Positions 32,908-44,520 of a DNA stretch of 64,000 nt are shown one piece after another. Position 1 is the first letter of the stretch. Each line of letters starts with the position of its first letter. This stretch comes from Dipteris shenzhenensis (Eukaryota > Polypodiophyta > Polypodiopsida > Gleicheniales), in assembly GCA_047967505.1 (NCBI GenBank), contig CM106541.1, one strand, 5' to 3'. The notes under the pieces are model-generated. The model saw only the letters and a list, made by a program, of their open reading frames with translations, was not told where the DNA came from and made no database searches. The translations under genes and the position numbers were made by a program.

Positions 32908-35900
32908 ATGGAAGGGACGAGTGGAAGCTCATCCGATGATGCGCCAATGCCCGGGAGCACGAAGTGGCTTACAGAGAGGTTATATTGTCATTGCACTCAT
33001 TGCAAGTGAGAAGTACGACATCAACGTCGTATTATCATGCGCCACTTGCGGATGTATGGGGAGGAGCCGGAACCAGTACCCCCCATTGGTGTTGCACATG
33101 TTGATGGATCATCGGTAAGTCAAAGCTATTTAAGTTCGCAATCTTATTGTATACCCGGAAATAGAAGATCTTCTATTTACACGAATGAGCTTATGACAGG
33201 ATGAGGAGGGTGACGAGGGTACACATATACCTTCTCACTTTCAACAAGACTATAGTCTCCCGGATGACGACGAGGGTATGGTCGACATGATGGATTCCAT
33301 TTTTAGGGGCACTACATCCCACGTACATGTGATGTTAGAGTCTGAGGTGAAAAGGCGAGAGTTGCAATCAACACAATTGTACGAGGGTGCTAGGATGTCT
33401 AAACTACGTGCTTGTCTCTCAATCTTGAATCTACAAGTACAGTATGGGTGGTCGGATACAAGTGTCTCGGCCTTAATGAGGTTAGCCCTTGCATTAATTT
33501 GACTCATTATTTGGATATTGTTTGTTTTGAGAATCATCATTTGGATAGTGTCTTTGTCATAGGTTGCTCCAAAAGATGTTGCCTGCACCAAATACCATGC
33601 CCGCATCAAGAGATGAAGCGAAAAAGATGCTAACAATGGTGGGTATGGATTATGATACCATCCATGCTTGCCGTAATGATTGTATTCTCTTTCGTCGTGA
33701 GCATGGAGATTTGGCTAGTTGTCCAAAGTGTGGGGAACAACGATATAGAGATGACTTGCAGGGTGAGAGGATACCGGTAAAGGTCTTAAGACACTTTCCC
33801 ATCATTCCAAGAATACAACACATGTTTCAATGCAAATCCATAGCGGAGTTGATGACATGGCATGCATCTCATCGGTCCACTGATCACACATTGAGGATTC
33901 CCGCAGATTGTGCAGCTTGGAAGCACATAGATAATCAGTGGCCGGACTTTGCGAGACAGCCACGCAACTTACATCTTGGGCTAGCCATGGACGGCGTGAA
34001 TCCTTTCGGGTTACGCTCGACATCTTGGTCGACATGGCCCATAGTCATGGTGAATTACAATATCCCACCATGGCTAACAATAAAAAAGGGACACCTCATG
34101 CTTGCACTACTTGTGCCAGGAAAGTACAAGGCAAAAAACATGGACGTGTACATGGCACCTTTGATAGAGGAGTTACAGATATTATGGAGAGGAGTGCAGG
34201 TCTTTGATATTTCCAGAGCTCCTAGGCATACCAATGATATTTTGGTCAGGGGTATCTTGATGTGGACCATGCATGACTACCCAGGATATGGAGAGTGCGC
34301 AGGTACGTGGTTATGTCTTTACGTGTACAATGAGGGATTATGCTTCTTTTACTCTCTTTTGCACGCATGTCTTGTACTAACATATTCATGAACGCGTGCA
34401 GGACTTGTTACAAGTGGGTACCATGCTTGTCCTGTTTGTGGACCCGCTTTGAAATCGCTTGCACGCTACTCCAAACATATGAGGAAAAATGTTTATGAAG
34501 GTCATGCTCGATACCTTCCGCTCGACCATCTCGCACGTGGAGGTTAGCTTGATCCACCACCATCATATTTGAAAGCAAGTGATTGGATTTAAGCTTGGAG
34601 GGAGAATGGAGAGGAACCTCCTCCTGGTATGAAGAGGCTATCGATCTTTCACGAGATTGGGGTCAGTTACAAATCAATCATCTCTTGGATCCCATGCATA
34701 TCTTTAAGAATGTGGGGGCTACCATTTGGGCACACTTGGTTGGTTCCAAGGACTCGAGAGGAGTGCGAGAAGACTTGCGTGCTATGAATAGGATGTCTCG
34801 TTTGTGGCCCCAAGTGCATGCTTCAGGAAAAGTTGTCCTCCCAAAAGCAACGTGGATCCTCTCTACGAGGGAGGAGGCATCGATCAAGGCAGACATTGCC
34901 TCTTTTCAAACACCGACAGGGTACATGCGTTGCTTGAAAGGAGCATTTTCAAAGGACAATAAGCTTAGTGGCCTCAAGTCCCATGATTGGCACAAGGTCT
35001 TATAGGTATTCTAAGTAGAATTAGTGTACCGATAATAGTGATGCATTAGCGTAATTATTATTATGTTATATTGTTGACATGATTTCATTGTTGCTTTGAT
35101 AGTTCATCCTTCAAATTACAATAAAAGGGTGCTTACAAGAAGATGTTAGAAATGCTATATTCAAGATCTGTGGTATTATGAGGTATGCTTACTATCAATT
35201 CGCATTATGTATTTTCTTCATGGACATGTGAAATAGGTGGATATCTCAAATATCTTACATATGCATGGACATGTGAAATAGGTGGATATCTCAAAAAGAG
35301 ATCTCTATATCGAGCATCAAGAAGGCTAGGGTGGAATCCATTGAAGCCGTATGCTTGCTTGAGAAGCACTTTCCCTCAAGCATTATGACAACTCAAGTCC
35401 ACTTGCTTGTGCACATAGTTGATGAGGTGGCTATAGCAGGTACCGTTCATAATCGATGGATGTTTTTTCTCGAGCGGTTTATGAAAACTTTAAAGGGTTT
35501 TGTAAGACAAAGAGCAAGACCAGAAGCAAGCATGGCAGAGGGATGGCTTGTGCAAGAGTCATTAGTATATATCACAGAGTTTCTTGCATCCACGGATCCC
35601 GATATGCCACAAGCTTGACACAACAAGGATGATGATCGCATCATTGGCGAGGTCCCCCAAGGAAAAGGGATTGAAAGAAAGATGAGCGAAGAGCAAATGG
35701 AGAAATTCAATAAGTTTTGTATCCTCAATAGCCCTGAGATGCAGAAGTGGATTGAGAGATATGAAGTGGCCAAAGCAGAAAGAATAAATGCAAGGACGAG
35801 ATTCAGAGTAATGTACAGGCGATCACAACCATATTTACGAGATCTGGCTCTTCTCCCTACTCACATGTCACTTGATTGGCTACAACTAGCTGTACGTAAA

Positions 35901-36936
35901 GCCGAACGTAATGGAGAGACAATAAACGAGCGCGAGCGGGAGTTATCATCTGGATGTATGGTGCATGTAAGTTTCTTATCTCTTGACGTAATTAAGTAAT
36001 TATTTGTGGCAATATATGCTATAAAATAGGTGCATCTTCATTGTTTTAATGATGCTCTTTTACAGTACAAAAAGTATAGTGCATTATGGTCATATGGACG
36101 ACATTTTCACGTGGAACGCATCGATTCAAAGAGAGTCACGTATGATTGTGGAGTCATGGCTAACTTCACACAAGATAGCCGAGCAAGTGCTTCGGATACC
36201 AATCTTCTCTCCTCACAGTTGGATTATTGTGGGACCATACGCGACATCTATGAAATTGATTTTAGACGATTTACTATTTTCATTCTTGATGTAAAATGGT
36301 TTAGAACTACTTACAACGGTCCCCATGCGACAGTGAGAAAAGATAGTAGCGGTCTCTTTGCAATAGACTCCACCAAACATTGGACCGATGAAAGTGATAC
36401 TTTTGTTCTTCCCGAGCACTGTGAGCAGGTGTATACTAATGATTTAATTAGTCGAAGCTTTCGTTTTTTAAGTCCATTGATATATATATAATTGACGACA
36501 TTTGGCATGTGATTTTTCATCTTCAATATAGGTGGTTTTTCATCCGGATCGTTCTGATCCAAGATGGTGGTACGTGATCCAAGTTGCACCACGAAGTAAG
36601 CAGATTTTTGAAGATCGAGATGTGGATATGGCGATGCCACTACCAATGCCGGATCCAATTGATGAATCTAGCGAAGAAGATGTAGATCACCATATGAGGC
36701 AAGAGGAAGATGCGCATAATGACATCGCACGGGAGGAGGATGGAGATCACGATATTGACGAGGAAGACAACAATTATCAAGATCAATCACCACACTTAAG
36801 CTTAATTGAAGAAGATGATCAAATACTTTTAGGTGAACGTATGATACTAGAGTACGATGATGATATAGGAGATCAACTCAGTATAGAGTTGGAGATAGAC
36901 TTGCTTGGCGCCTTAGACTTGAAACAGTTGATGTAA
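32908..36936 (+). pseudogene. TNP2: TNP2-type CACTA transposase gene of E1, eight exons
   Basis: Exons, by consensus splice sites and frame: 32908-33114, 33200-33480, 33563-34302, 34402-35005, 35103-35182, 35282-35966, 36030-36428, 36532-36936. They encode an N-terminal transposase-associated Cys/His region (YCHCTHC), the TNP2 core (RHFPIIPRIQHMF, MDGVNPFG, HACPVCG, NHLLDPMHIFKNV), DUF4218 (HNRWMFFLERFMKTLKGFVR) and DUF4216 (DYCGTI...DVKWF...DPRWWYVIQV) with an acidic tail. The transposase would cut and paste the element in the nucleus. Stops at 33007, 34545, about 34590, 35003 and 35617, plus a frameshift near 34670, inactivate it. The stop at 35003 stands where E2 has CAA. A 45-bp tandem duplication (35221-35310) doubles the acceptor of exon 6. 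Confidence 0.88.
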
Positions 36937-37099
36937 ATGCTCTTATTTGATTTTTCTCATCTCAAACTTGGACATGAATATATGAGCTTCAAAGGCTTGA
37001 TGTGCATGCTCTCATTTTTTAATTCTCTATGAGCTCAAACATGTATGAAAATTTAAAAAATTTTGTCATTGGAAAAAAATAATTTTTGAGGCCTAAAAA

Positions 37100-37283
37100 A
37101 AAAAAAAAACCTCTCTGTAAAACGTCGCTATAATATTTTGTCTCAGTGTCGCTATATAACGACTTTTAAAAGTTGCTATATAGCGACGATTTACGAAACC
37201 CGATTTTTATACCGACGATTAACGCTAAGCGGGCGCTAATCGTCGGTACGTAAACGTCGCAATAGGATGCGTGTGTAGTAGTG
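37100..37283 (-). mobile_element. Right terminus of CACTA element E1
   Basis: Read inward on the minus strand the end is CACTACTACACACGCATCC. It is followed by a dyad (CCGACGATTA near 37212-37221 with TAATCGTCGG near 37236-37245) and degenerate copies of the 18-bp promoter palindrome. CACTA ends and palindromic subterminal repeats are diagnostic for En/Spm-type transposons. The expected 3-bp duplication would start with AAG. The left terminus was not found. Confidence 0.8.
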
Positions 37284-39330
37284 AAGGGTAATGTATTAAT
37301 AAAAGCAGTGGTTAGCAATGTAGGGATATAAGGCTTCTTTCAGAGTGGCATGCTTATGCTTTGCTACTCTTTATAAGAGCGTGGCTATAGATTATTGCAG
37401 GAGTTTAGTGTATTGACACCACTAGATGGTTTGTCTTGGACTGAGGGTTGCATTTTAAACTGTTGAGGCTACAAAAAAACAACCCATTCAACCCCACACA
37501 AGCAGGAAACATGCACAGCCCAATACATTTTGCTAGAGCTAGCAAATAACAGAGGATAAACAACCAACTCTTAGGCCAGGAAATCATCTTAAAATGAGTT
37601 GAACTAACAGCTTGAATTGACAAGGTAGATGTCTTTGGTTGAGTTCACTGATAATACTGCAGAAAATTCAAGCATGCCGGAAATAATCCTATGGTGCTTA
37701 TGAATAAATAAGCCAGAATTGTCATAAATGGTGAGACTTGAAAGAAACAATGTGTGTGGTGGTTTGAGGATGATCCTTGGGGATGGGCTCTGGTGGAATG
37801 GTATGCTGGAGTTATATAGGAACATGCTTGTGGGAGCCTCAACTCTAGCAAGGCCCGGGTGGATCATCGTAGCTTGCATATGTTTCGAGCTTGTTTTTGT
37901 TCATGTTCGTGTTACTACTAACTAAGTTCTAGTTCGTCTAGAATTTGATTGGGCTAGGATTCAATAGCAAGTACAAGCAATAATGGTCAGCTGGAATAGC
38001 AAAGTTATCACCAAGTGCAGTAGGGAATTATGTCAGGTAGCAGGGATTGCTGAGCATATGACTAGCAGAAAGGGCATATTCTAGGCCATAGAATTGGAGT
38101 AGTAGGTCACTTGGTTGGCAACGTTTCACATGTGATGACCCATCTGAATTTCAGCCTGTTGGGTTGCCATTAGAGCCCATCAGAAGCTACAGTTGCCCAC
38201 CAACATTGCTGCCCACTACACACAAAGTAGAGCAATGAAGGGAAGGCTCAACCACGAGGAAGAGTAACTAGATTATATTCTATTCAGTATACAATTATTT
38301 AGTAATAGATAGTCAATAAACTGTATACATTGTATTCAACTACTGATTAGTTAGTAATTAGTAATGAACTATACTAATTGTCTATTAATGAATGTATACT
38401 AACTAGTTAGTTGATCAGTAGATCAAAGGTCAATAGATGAGTAGTTAGGATCTAGATCTAATCTATTTTTAGTATCTAGATCAGATTAGGGTCTACATGT
38501 ACAAGTATGTATATAGTATAGCTCCTGCTCATGCTCCCGCTCTCCTCCCTACCCCATCTACCTTATCTCCTCCTCCTCGTCGTGCCACCCCTATGAACGT
38601 GACCCTCCAGCTGTCACTTGCTCCAGTAGGCTCCAGCTTTCACCTTGCCACCCCTCTTTGCATCACCTACTCAGTCCTTCCATTCCATTCCTCGTTGACA
38701 GTTTTGCCCACCATTCAGCTCGTCATTGACAGTTTCGCCATTCTGCTCGTCATTGACAGCTTTGCCCGCCAGTCTGTTTGTAATCGGTAGTTTCACTCTC
38801 GTTAAGGTTTGTGCAAATCTGCCCTCAGCTTGAAGTTCCCAGACTATGCAGGGTGTCTATCTGCGATAGACCAGTTTGCACGTCCCCCGTCAAGCTCTTC
38901 GCTAGGGACCAGCTTACGTTTTTGTTCTTGGCATGAGCATGACCAACTTGCGCAGGGTGTCTACCTACATGATCAGACTTCGTGTGCCTCCTACTCATGT
39001 TCAGCCTATGAAGTGGCTTGCTCATGTGAGAATAGATCTGCACACTGATATCCAAAGTATAGGCTATTGCGCAAGGACTCCTAACTTGTGGGCAACTCCT
39101 GGTAGGCATCCCTACTCGTAGCGGGTTGTTACCAGCGTGCCTGTAGGTAGGCAATGACTTAGCCCCTTCATCTCTAGATTGAGCCATCGCCTTCATCACC
39201 TCTTCTCCTCACGGCTTCAATCCCTTCCCTCTTGCGAGAGCTAGCAGTAAGTCACCCCTCGATATGGTGACTCCCAACCAAGAACCGGTGGCCCAGTAGG
39301 ACCCCCCCTACATCCAAATCTTATCGAGTC
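37284..39330. other. Intergenic stretch without recognised genes
   Basis: 38280-38460 is very AT-rich with TTAGTTAGTAATTAG-type dyads. 38490-38790 is pyrimidine-rich. GCAGGGTGTCTA(T/C)CT occurs twice near 38858 and 38955. It could be the 5' region of the LINE remnant that follows. Confidence 0.35.
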
Positions 39331-40165
39331 ATTTTGACAGAGCAATAGACCACCATGGGCAGGTCATAGGGTACTCTCCTTCACAAGCAGAGGTACGAGA
39401 TTGGCTCCAAGAGACCTTGCTTCTAGAGGATAGTCACATAGAGGATGTTGCCCTCATGGGCCACCGCATTATTTCGCTTTGACTTTCCCACCCGAGAGCC
39501 ACAAGAGCCTTCCTTGACCGCTCTCCTATTGCCGTGGATGGAAGACTCATCATCAACCTACTCCCGTGGTACAGGGGCTTCAATGCAACTGACTTCGACC
39601 AGTGCTTCCACATACCTCACCATCCAGTCACGTTATAGTTCCCAAGTCTCGCACTGGAGCTATGCCCTATTGTCAAAGACTTGGGGGCACATTTTGGGTG
39701 GGTCATGCAGGATACGTCCATAGATGTGGTGGCTGCCCTAAGAGTCCCTTGAGTCAGAGTAGTAGTGTTAGACCCACATAGTATTTATTTAGAGCTAGAG
39801 ATCATGACGGATGCAGGCATTGTGACACAGTCTTATAGTCACAGGCCTTCTTAACTAGTGCTTGAGATGCCATGGTTTTGGACACCAAGAATGGTCTTGC
39901 CCATGTTTTACCAGATCAGAGCCCTTCACACCCATCCCGGCCCGACTTGCAGAGAAGAGCATAGGGATTCCACCCGCCACACTTCTACCTTGCCAAGGGA
40001 GGAAGGATGGACAAAAGTGGAAAAGAAAAAGAAAAGACCAAAGAAGAAAAAGGGCAAATCACCTCAAATGGATACCCACCTTGAGAGTGAAGAAGTGGGC
40101 CATAGCAGGCAGTGGCAGTTTGGAAAGGGGAAGGAGAAGGTCAGCCAGATGCCATAGTAGAAAAC
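39331..40165 (+). pseudogene. LINE ORF1-like remnant (DUF4283 plus zinc knuckle)
   Basis: Around 39450-39780 one frame keeps the DUF4283 pattern of plant L1-type ORF1 proteins (AFLDRSPIAVDGRLIINLLPW, then HIPHHPVTL and LALELCPIVKDLG) with three stops. At 39859-39900 a CX2CX4HX4C knuckle follows (CLRCHGFGHQEWSC), then a Lys/Arg-rich region. The product would be an RNA-binding nucleic acid chaperone. No reverse transcriptase part is seen downstream; CACTA element E2 starts within 200 bp. Confidence 0.55.
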
Positions 40166-40329
40166 CCCCCCTCATCATCCTCCTCTCCTCTGCTGCCTCC
40201 TCCCTCCCCTCCTCCTATGTCCCCCCCTCCTCCGTCGCCCCCATCGCTCGTCGTCTCAAAGGAGGCCGGGGCCCAAGGGACTCCCACGCTGGCAACTAAT
40301 AGTATCTAGCATCTTATCACAACAACACA

Positions 40330-40480
40330 AAGCAACTATAGATGCGCTTGGTAGATGCGCAAAATAGCAAGCATGTCTATAGGCGTTGCTTTAGTAGAGG
40401 AATTACGGGCGTGTCTAAAAGCACGTCTAACAACTCGTCTATTTGCGCGTGTATTAACACATCTACTTGCACATCTAAAC
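40330..40480. repeat. Left subterminal repeats of CACTA element E2
   Basis: Variants of TAGA(C/T)GCGC and its complement GCG(C/T)(A/G)TCTA recur. The array continues at 40740-40862 beyond the inserted MITE. The exact terminus is not found; CACAACAACACAAAG at 40317 is a weak candidate. Confidence 0.55.
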
Positions 40481-40730
40481 CTTGGGGGGGTCACTCATCA
40501 TATGTAACCCTATCACGTGAGTTCAACAGAAGGATATTTTTTATTCCTAAAATTTACAGAAATAAATATACATAAGGGACTATTTAAAATAGTTTTGGAA
40601 AAAATTTACAGATTTGTATAGAAAAGGGGTACATTTTATTAATGAAAAAATTTACAGATAACGGCGGATTTTAAATATAGGCCTTGAACGCACGTGATAT
40701 AGAGGGTTTATACATAGTGACCCCCCTGAA
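40481..40730. mobile_element. MITE, hAT-like (copy 2), nested in E2
   Basis: 250 bp with ends CTTGGGGGGGTCACT and, inverted, TTCAGGGGGGTCACT. It is flanked by a perfect 8-bp target duplication ATCTAAAC (40473-40480 and 40731-40738). It is the inverted counterpart of 12334-12581 along most of its length. The target lies inside an E2 subterminal repeat. Confidence 0.85.
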
Positions 40731-40739
40731 ATCTAAACT

Positions 40740-40862
40740 AAGAAAATACGGGCCAGTCTAACATCGCATTTATCAACACATCTATTTGCACGTGTATTAG
40801 CGCGTTTATTTGCATGTTTACACTGAGAATCAGATGCGCATTTAGACGCGTAGATAGACACA
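40740..40862. repeat. Left subterminal repeats of E2, continued
   Basis: Further copies of CACATCTATTTGCACGTGTATTAGCGCG-type units and TTTAGACGCGTAGATAGAC, the same family as 40330-40480. Confidence 0.55.
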
Positions 40863-41030
40863 AACCAGAGAATACAGAAAGTGAGATTTTGGTGTACATC
40901 GTTGCTTTCCAAACATTGCCCATGATTACCAAAGCACATAATTTTTTGCAAGCCCACATATACAAGAATTAAGTGAGATGAGGAGAATGAGACAATATGT
41001 AAAATAGTTTTGCCAACATCAATTATGGGG

Positions 41031-41625
41031 CTACAGTTCAATCTCATCCTCAATGAGATCAACCCTTGCCAAACTCTCTACTTCAAAATCCAAACAAGTG
41101 TTTAGATCTACAAATACATTCAACCCACTACTACTTGTGCCACTCATGTGCTCATTGAAATCAGCATCTCGAATGGTAGGCTCATCCTCATGGGTAATGG
41201 CCTCAATATCTGTATCTCCTATCTCATGATCATCCTCCTCTCTCGTATCACGGTCATCATCACGTCCATGGCCATGATCGTCCTCCATACGCTCCATATT
41301 AGTAAATGTACTATACATCACTTTGGAACGTGGCATAATACGTATGACATGCCACCATCTATTATTATCCACCATTGGTTGATAGACAACCTAATTCAAA
41401 CACAAATACAATCATGCTATTTTTCTTGCATCAAATATTTAAAAGCGAGTATTTTTATATGTGTGCACAGTACCTATTCACATTGTTGCGGTAGTACTAG
41501 TGTGTCCTTCCTACTTTGCCAAAACTTTGTGGAGTCAATAGTTACAAAGCCACTTGCATGGCGTTTGATTGTTGCATCAGGGCCTCTTTCCACCAAAAAA
41601 CTTACGGGTGCATCTATTTTTGCAT
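41031..41625 (-). pseudogene. TNP2 C-terminal part of E2 on the minus strand
   Basis: The minus-strand exon 41474-41625 encodes GPDATIKRHASGFVTIDSTKFW ... DTLVLPQQCEQ, and exon 41031-41395 encodes VDNNRWWHVIRIMPRSK with an acidic tail. They match exon 7 end and exon 8 of the E1 TNP2 gene. The match starts almost exactly where the plus-strand E2 TNP2 gene stops (DVKWFKN near 48000). I read it as the other half of that gene, separated by an inversion. Confidence 0.75.
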
Positions 41626-41800
41626 CTGGAGACCCGCATCTACCAGTGCGTCTATATAGCAAACACATGCATGTATAGATGCGCATGTAGACGCGCTTAT
41701 AAACGTGTTTATAGACGCAAAAATAAATGCTTGTCGAATAGACAGACGCGTATATAGACGCGTTTATAAACGCACTGATAGACGCGCTTTATAATATTTT
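41626..41800. repeat. E2 subterminal-type repeats next to the TnpA-like gene
   Basis: A dense array of (A/T)TAGACGCG and CGCGTCTATA variants (for example TAGACGCGTTTATAAACGC). In the inversion model this is the displaced right subterminal region. Confidence 0.55.
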
Positions 41801-42149
41801 TTTTTTAATTTACAGAATGCTGTGTATGTTGTGTATGCTATATAGTTACAAGAATCCCATATTCACATTGTGTAATTCAATTCTTACAGCGAACCGCATT
41901 TTAATTACAATTCCATATAAAACATTACAACTCCAAAACGCAATAAAATTGAAAGCTCAAAAAGTGCTTGTATATACATATAGCATGAAGCTAAGCCGCG
42001 TCATGTGGATTCAAGTACAAAAAATAAGGAAGCTAAGCCACGTCATGTGGCTTCAAGTACAAAAAATAAGAGGAGTGTATATACAAGAGGCACGAAGCCA
42101 AGCCAGTGGCTTTAAGTACAAAAAAGAGTAGCTAGCACTACTTCTACGA

Positions 42150-43613
42150 CTATTCCTCGCTACCTTCCACACTCCCTTCTGTGCTCCCTTCTGTGCTCCC
42201 TTCTGCGCCTCCTTCCTCGTCTTCCTCGTCGTCTTGTGCACGGGCCTATAAACAAGGGACAACATATATCAATGTATGAAAAATCAAATCTTTACTTATA
42301 ATTTTGGCATTATTTAATTACTTTCAAATACCTCGGGGGCCGCTCCAGTAGCCCAGTTATACTGCTCCTCAGTAATCAACCTGTCATCATAGAAGTGCCT
42401 CCATGTATCTCCTCTACGATGGTGGCGGTGGTAGGCTGTCTCCACAGGAGTAGGGTATCTGCCCATGATCTCAAGCTGCAAGATGACACACTTTGCGAAG
42501 GGATTAGTACAAAGAAACAACCTCCTAATAAACTACATAAGCAATATAATTTGATATTGATACTTACAAACTGGGCCTCCCATGATTCAACACCCCCTGC
42601 TCCAAAATGCGCACTTCCATATTCCTCCATCTGGATCCTTCGTGCCTCCACATGCTGCAGACTGGGGTCCCCCTCACTGACTTCATTGCTTTCTTCCACT
42701 CATGCTTGTGAGGGGTGTGGGGTGGGCCCCTTGATGGTTGACCTCCCTCAAGCCTGGCAAGCTCCACTAGTGCCTGCCTCTTAAGCGAAGATCTTTTATT
42801 GCCAAGTATCGTAACAATCTTTGACTTGGCCCATTTATCTGTGAACTGGCGATTGGGGGGGTTAGGATACCTAGAGCGAACAGCAGCGAGGGTCTCATCA
42901 GCCAACCTCTTTGGCTGGTCTTTGAAGTGGATAAAGCAATCTCTGTAATTGTTAGCAATTACAGAGCGCATGAAGGCCAGGATGTGCTTCCCCCGCGCAT
43001 CCATCAAAATGCCTCTTGTCTGAGTGATGTCATAGAATATTGTACCATCACCCGAAGGCATGTCCAAATCATTTGAATCACCATCGTCCCCACTGCCACC
43101 CCTCCCAAAGCACTGTGCCATGCATCCCCCATCGCTCTCCCTGCTACTACGCCTGCTACCGTGTCGTGTCGAGCTCGTACGCTTGCCACTCATAGCTGGA
43201 GACTACATAGGACTATGCTGACCACTTGTAGCTGGAAAACCAAGTCTCGACGACATAGGAGTACGTCGGCGGCTCTGCGAAACAGAAGGACCTCCTGACG
43301 GCATGGGGGAAGGGGCATAAAATGGCATGGCAGAAGGGGCATAAGATGGCATGGGGGAAGGGGCATAAGACGACATGGGGGAAGGGGCAGAAGAAGGGGC
43401 ATAAGACGGCTGTGCTAACTCCAATGGGGTGATCTCAGTAGGTGTGGGGTGGTTTGGAGTCTATAGTGCCGACTCTTGGGGTGTGTTTAGAGTACTCGTC
43501 ATATACCCGTATAACTCCGCAGGACTAGGAGGGTGCCCTAAAAGGTTATATAAGTCCTTTCAAATAGAATCCCGGGGATCAGGTGAGCTGGAAGCGCTTC
43601 CTGGCCACATGTT
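42150..43613 (-). pseudogene. TnpA-like CACTA gene of E2 (transposase-24-like)
   Basis: Three exons by splice consensus: 42568-43613 (acceptor TTTTTTCCAG), 42332-42475 and 42150-42245. The first holds a Pro-rich repeat region ((S/F)YAPSPMPS about five times), Ser/Arg-rich sequence and the conserved FYDITQTRGILMDARGKHIL ... RDCFIHFKDQPKRLA ... FTDKWAKSK region typical of plant En/Spm second-gene products. Exon 2 gives MGRYPTPVETAYHRHHRRG, and exon 3 an acidic tail with GSTEGSTEGSVEGSEE. Stops at 43560-43562, 43461-43463 and 43203-43205 are in one frame, and a 1-base shift lies in the G-run near 42675. The product would bind the subterminal repeats. It is divergent to TNP2. Confidence 0.65.
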
Positions 43614-43689
43614 GAACTGGAAAAAAGAAAAAAAATCTATTACTGATGAGCTGAGAAGAAAGGGGAAGGGAAGAGAGGATTACTGTCGG

Positions 43690-43945
43690 AGCGCGTCTAT
43701 AGACACATCTGATTAGCGCATCTATTTTTGCATATATCAGCGCGTCTGTCTGATTAGCGTGTCTATTTTTGCGTATATTAGCGCATCTAATTAGCGCATC
43801 TATTTTCACATATATCAGCGTGTCTGTGTCTGATTAGTGCGTTTGTATCTGCAAACAGGCTAGACGTGCATTTAGACGTGCCTGTACGTGCAGTTTTAGA
43901 CGTGCTCTGAGACGCGCCTATAGATGCGCTCCGACAGACGGAATT
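43690..43945. promoter_or_regulatory. E2 palindromic motif cluster in the divergent promoter region
   Basis: GCGTCTATAGACAC, GCGCATCTATTTT, TTAGACGTGC and GCGCCTATAGATGCGC repeat here, the same family as the E2 subterminal repeats. The cluster lies between the start of the TnpA-like gene and TNP2, the expected place for TNPA-binding promoter sites. Function is inferred. Confidence 0.5.
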
Positions 43946-44329
43946 TCTAAAAAGTAGAAAAGGACATTGCACCCGACACACAAACATGACACTGATACCC
44001 AAATCATGCATTTCTTGGATACGAGAAAGTACAAATCTAAAGAGAGCAAACTTCCAAAAAAGATCAACTGCAAAAAGACTTACCTTGGATAGAGGTATGG
44101 AAGGTTCTTCTTCTTTTTCAAAGTTGCTTCTCATCCTTGTTCGTCCTCCTCTCCTTTAAGCTTGGAAGTAAGTGCGGGTGCCTTCCTCTTAAGTGTAAGC
44201 TTGGAAGTAAGTATGGGAGCCTTCCTCTTAATCGTCGAAACTGTGGATCTGCTAATAAGGAAGCAAGCAAGCCACGCGAAGTATAAGTAATGTGAAGAAA
44301 AGCAAAGTGAGCACGCTAAAAGCAAGTTT

Positions 44330-44470
44330 AAAAGTCGCGTCTATAATCGCATCTAATAGCGCGTCTATAGGCGCGTCTAAATACATAGAGTAGATGCGCC
44401 TTTAGACGTGCTTTTAAATGCACCTTTAGATGCGCTTTTAGATGCGCCTTTAGACGCGCCACAGAGTTTA
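44330..44470. promoter_or_regulatory. Second E2 motif cluster, just upstream of TNP2
   Basis: TAGACGCGC and AGATGCGCTTTTAGATGCGC variants occur over 140 bp ending 50 bp before the TNP2 ATG at 44521. This is the same relative place as the 18-bp palindrome cluster in E1. Confidence 0.55.
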
Positions 44471-44520
44471 AAATTAAACATTTAAAGAAGAGCAAATTTC
44501 GTGGGTTGTTTGTTTGTAGG

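Noticed and set aside
38497-39199. Possible host gene in pyrimidine-rich DNA
   Set aside because: Frames are short, conflicting and without domains. More likely 5' sequence of the LINE relic.
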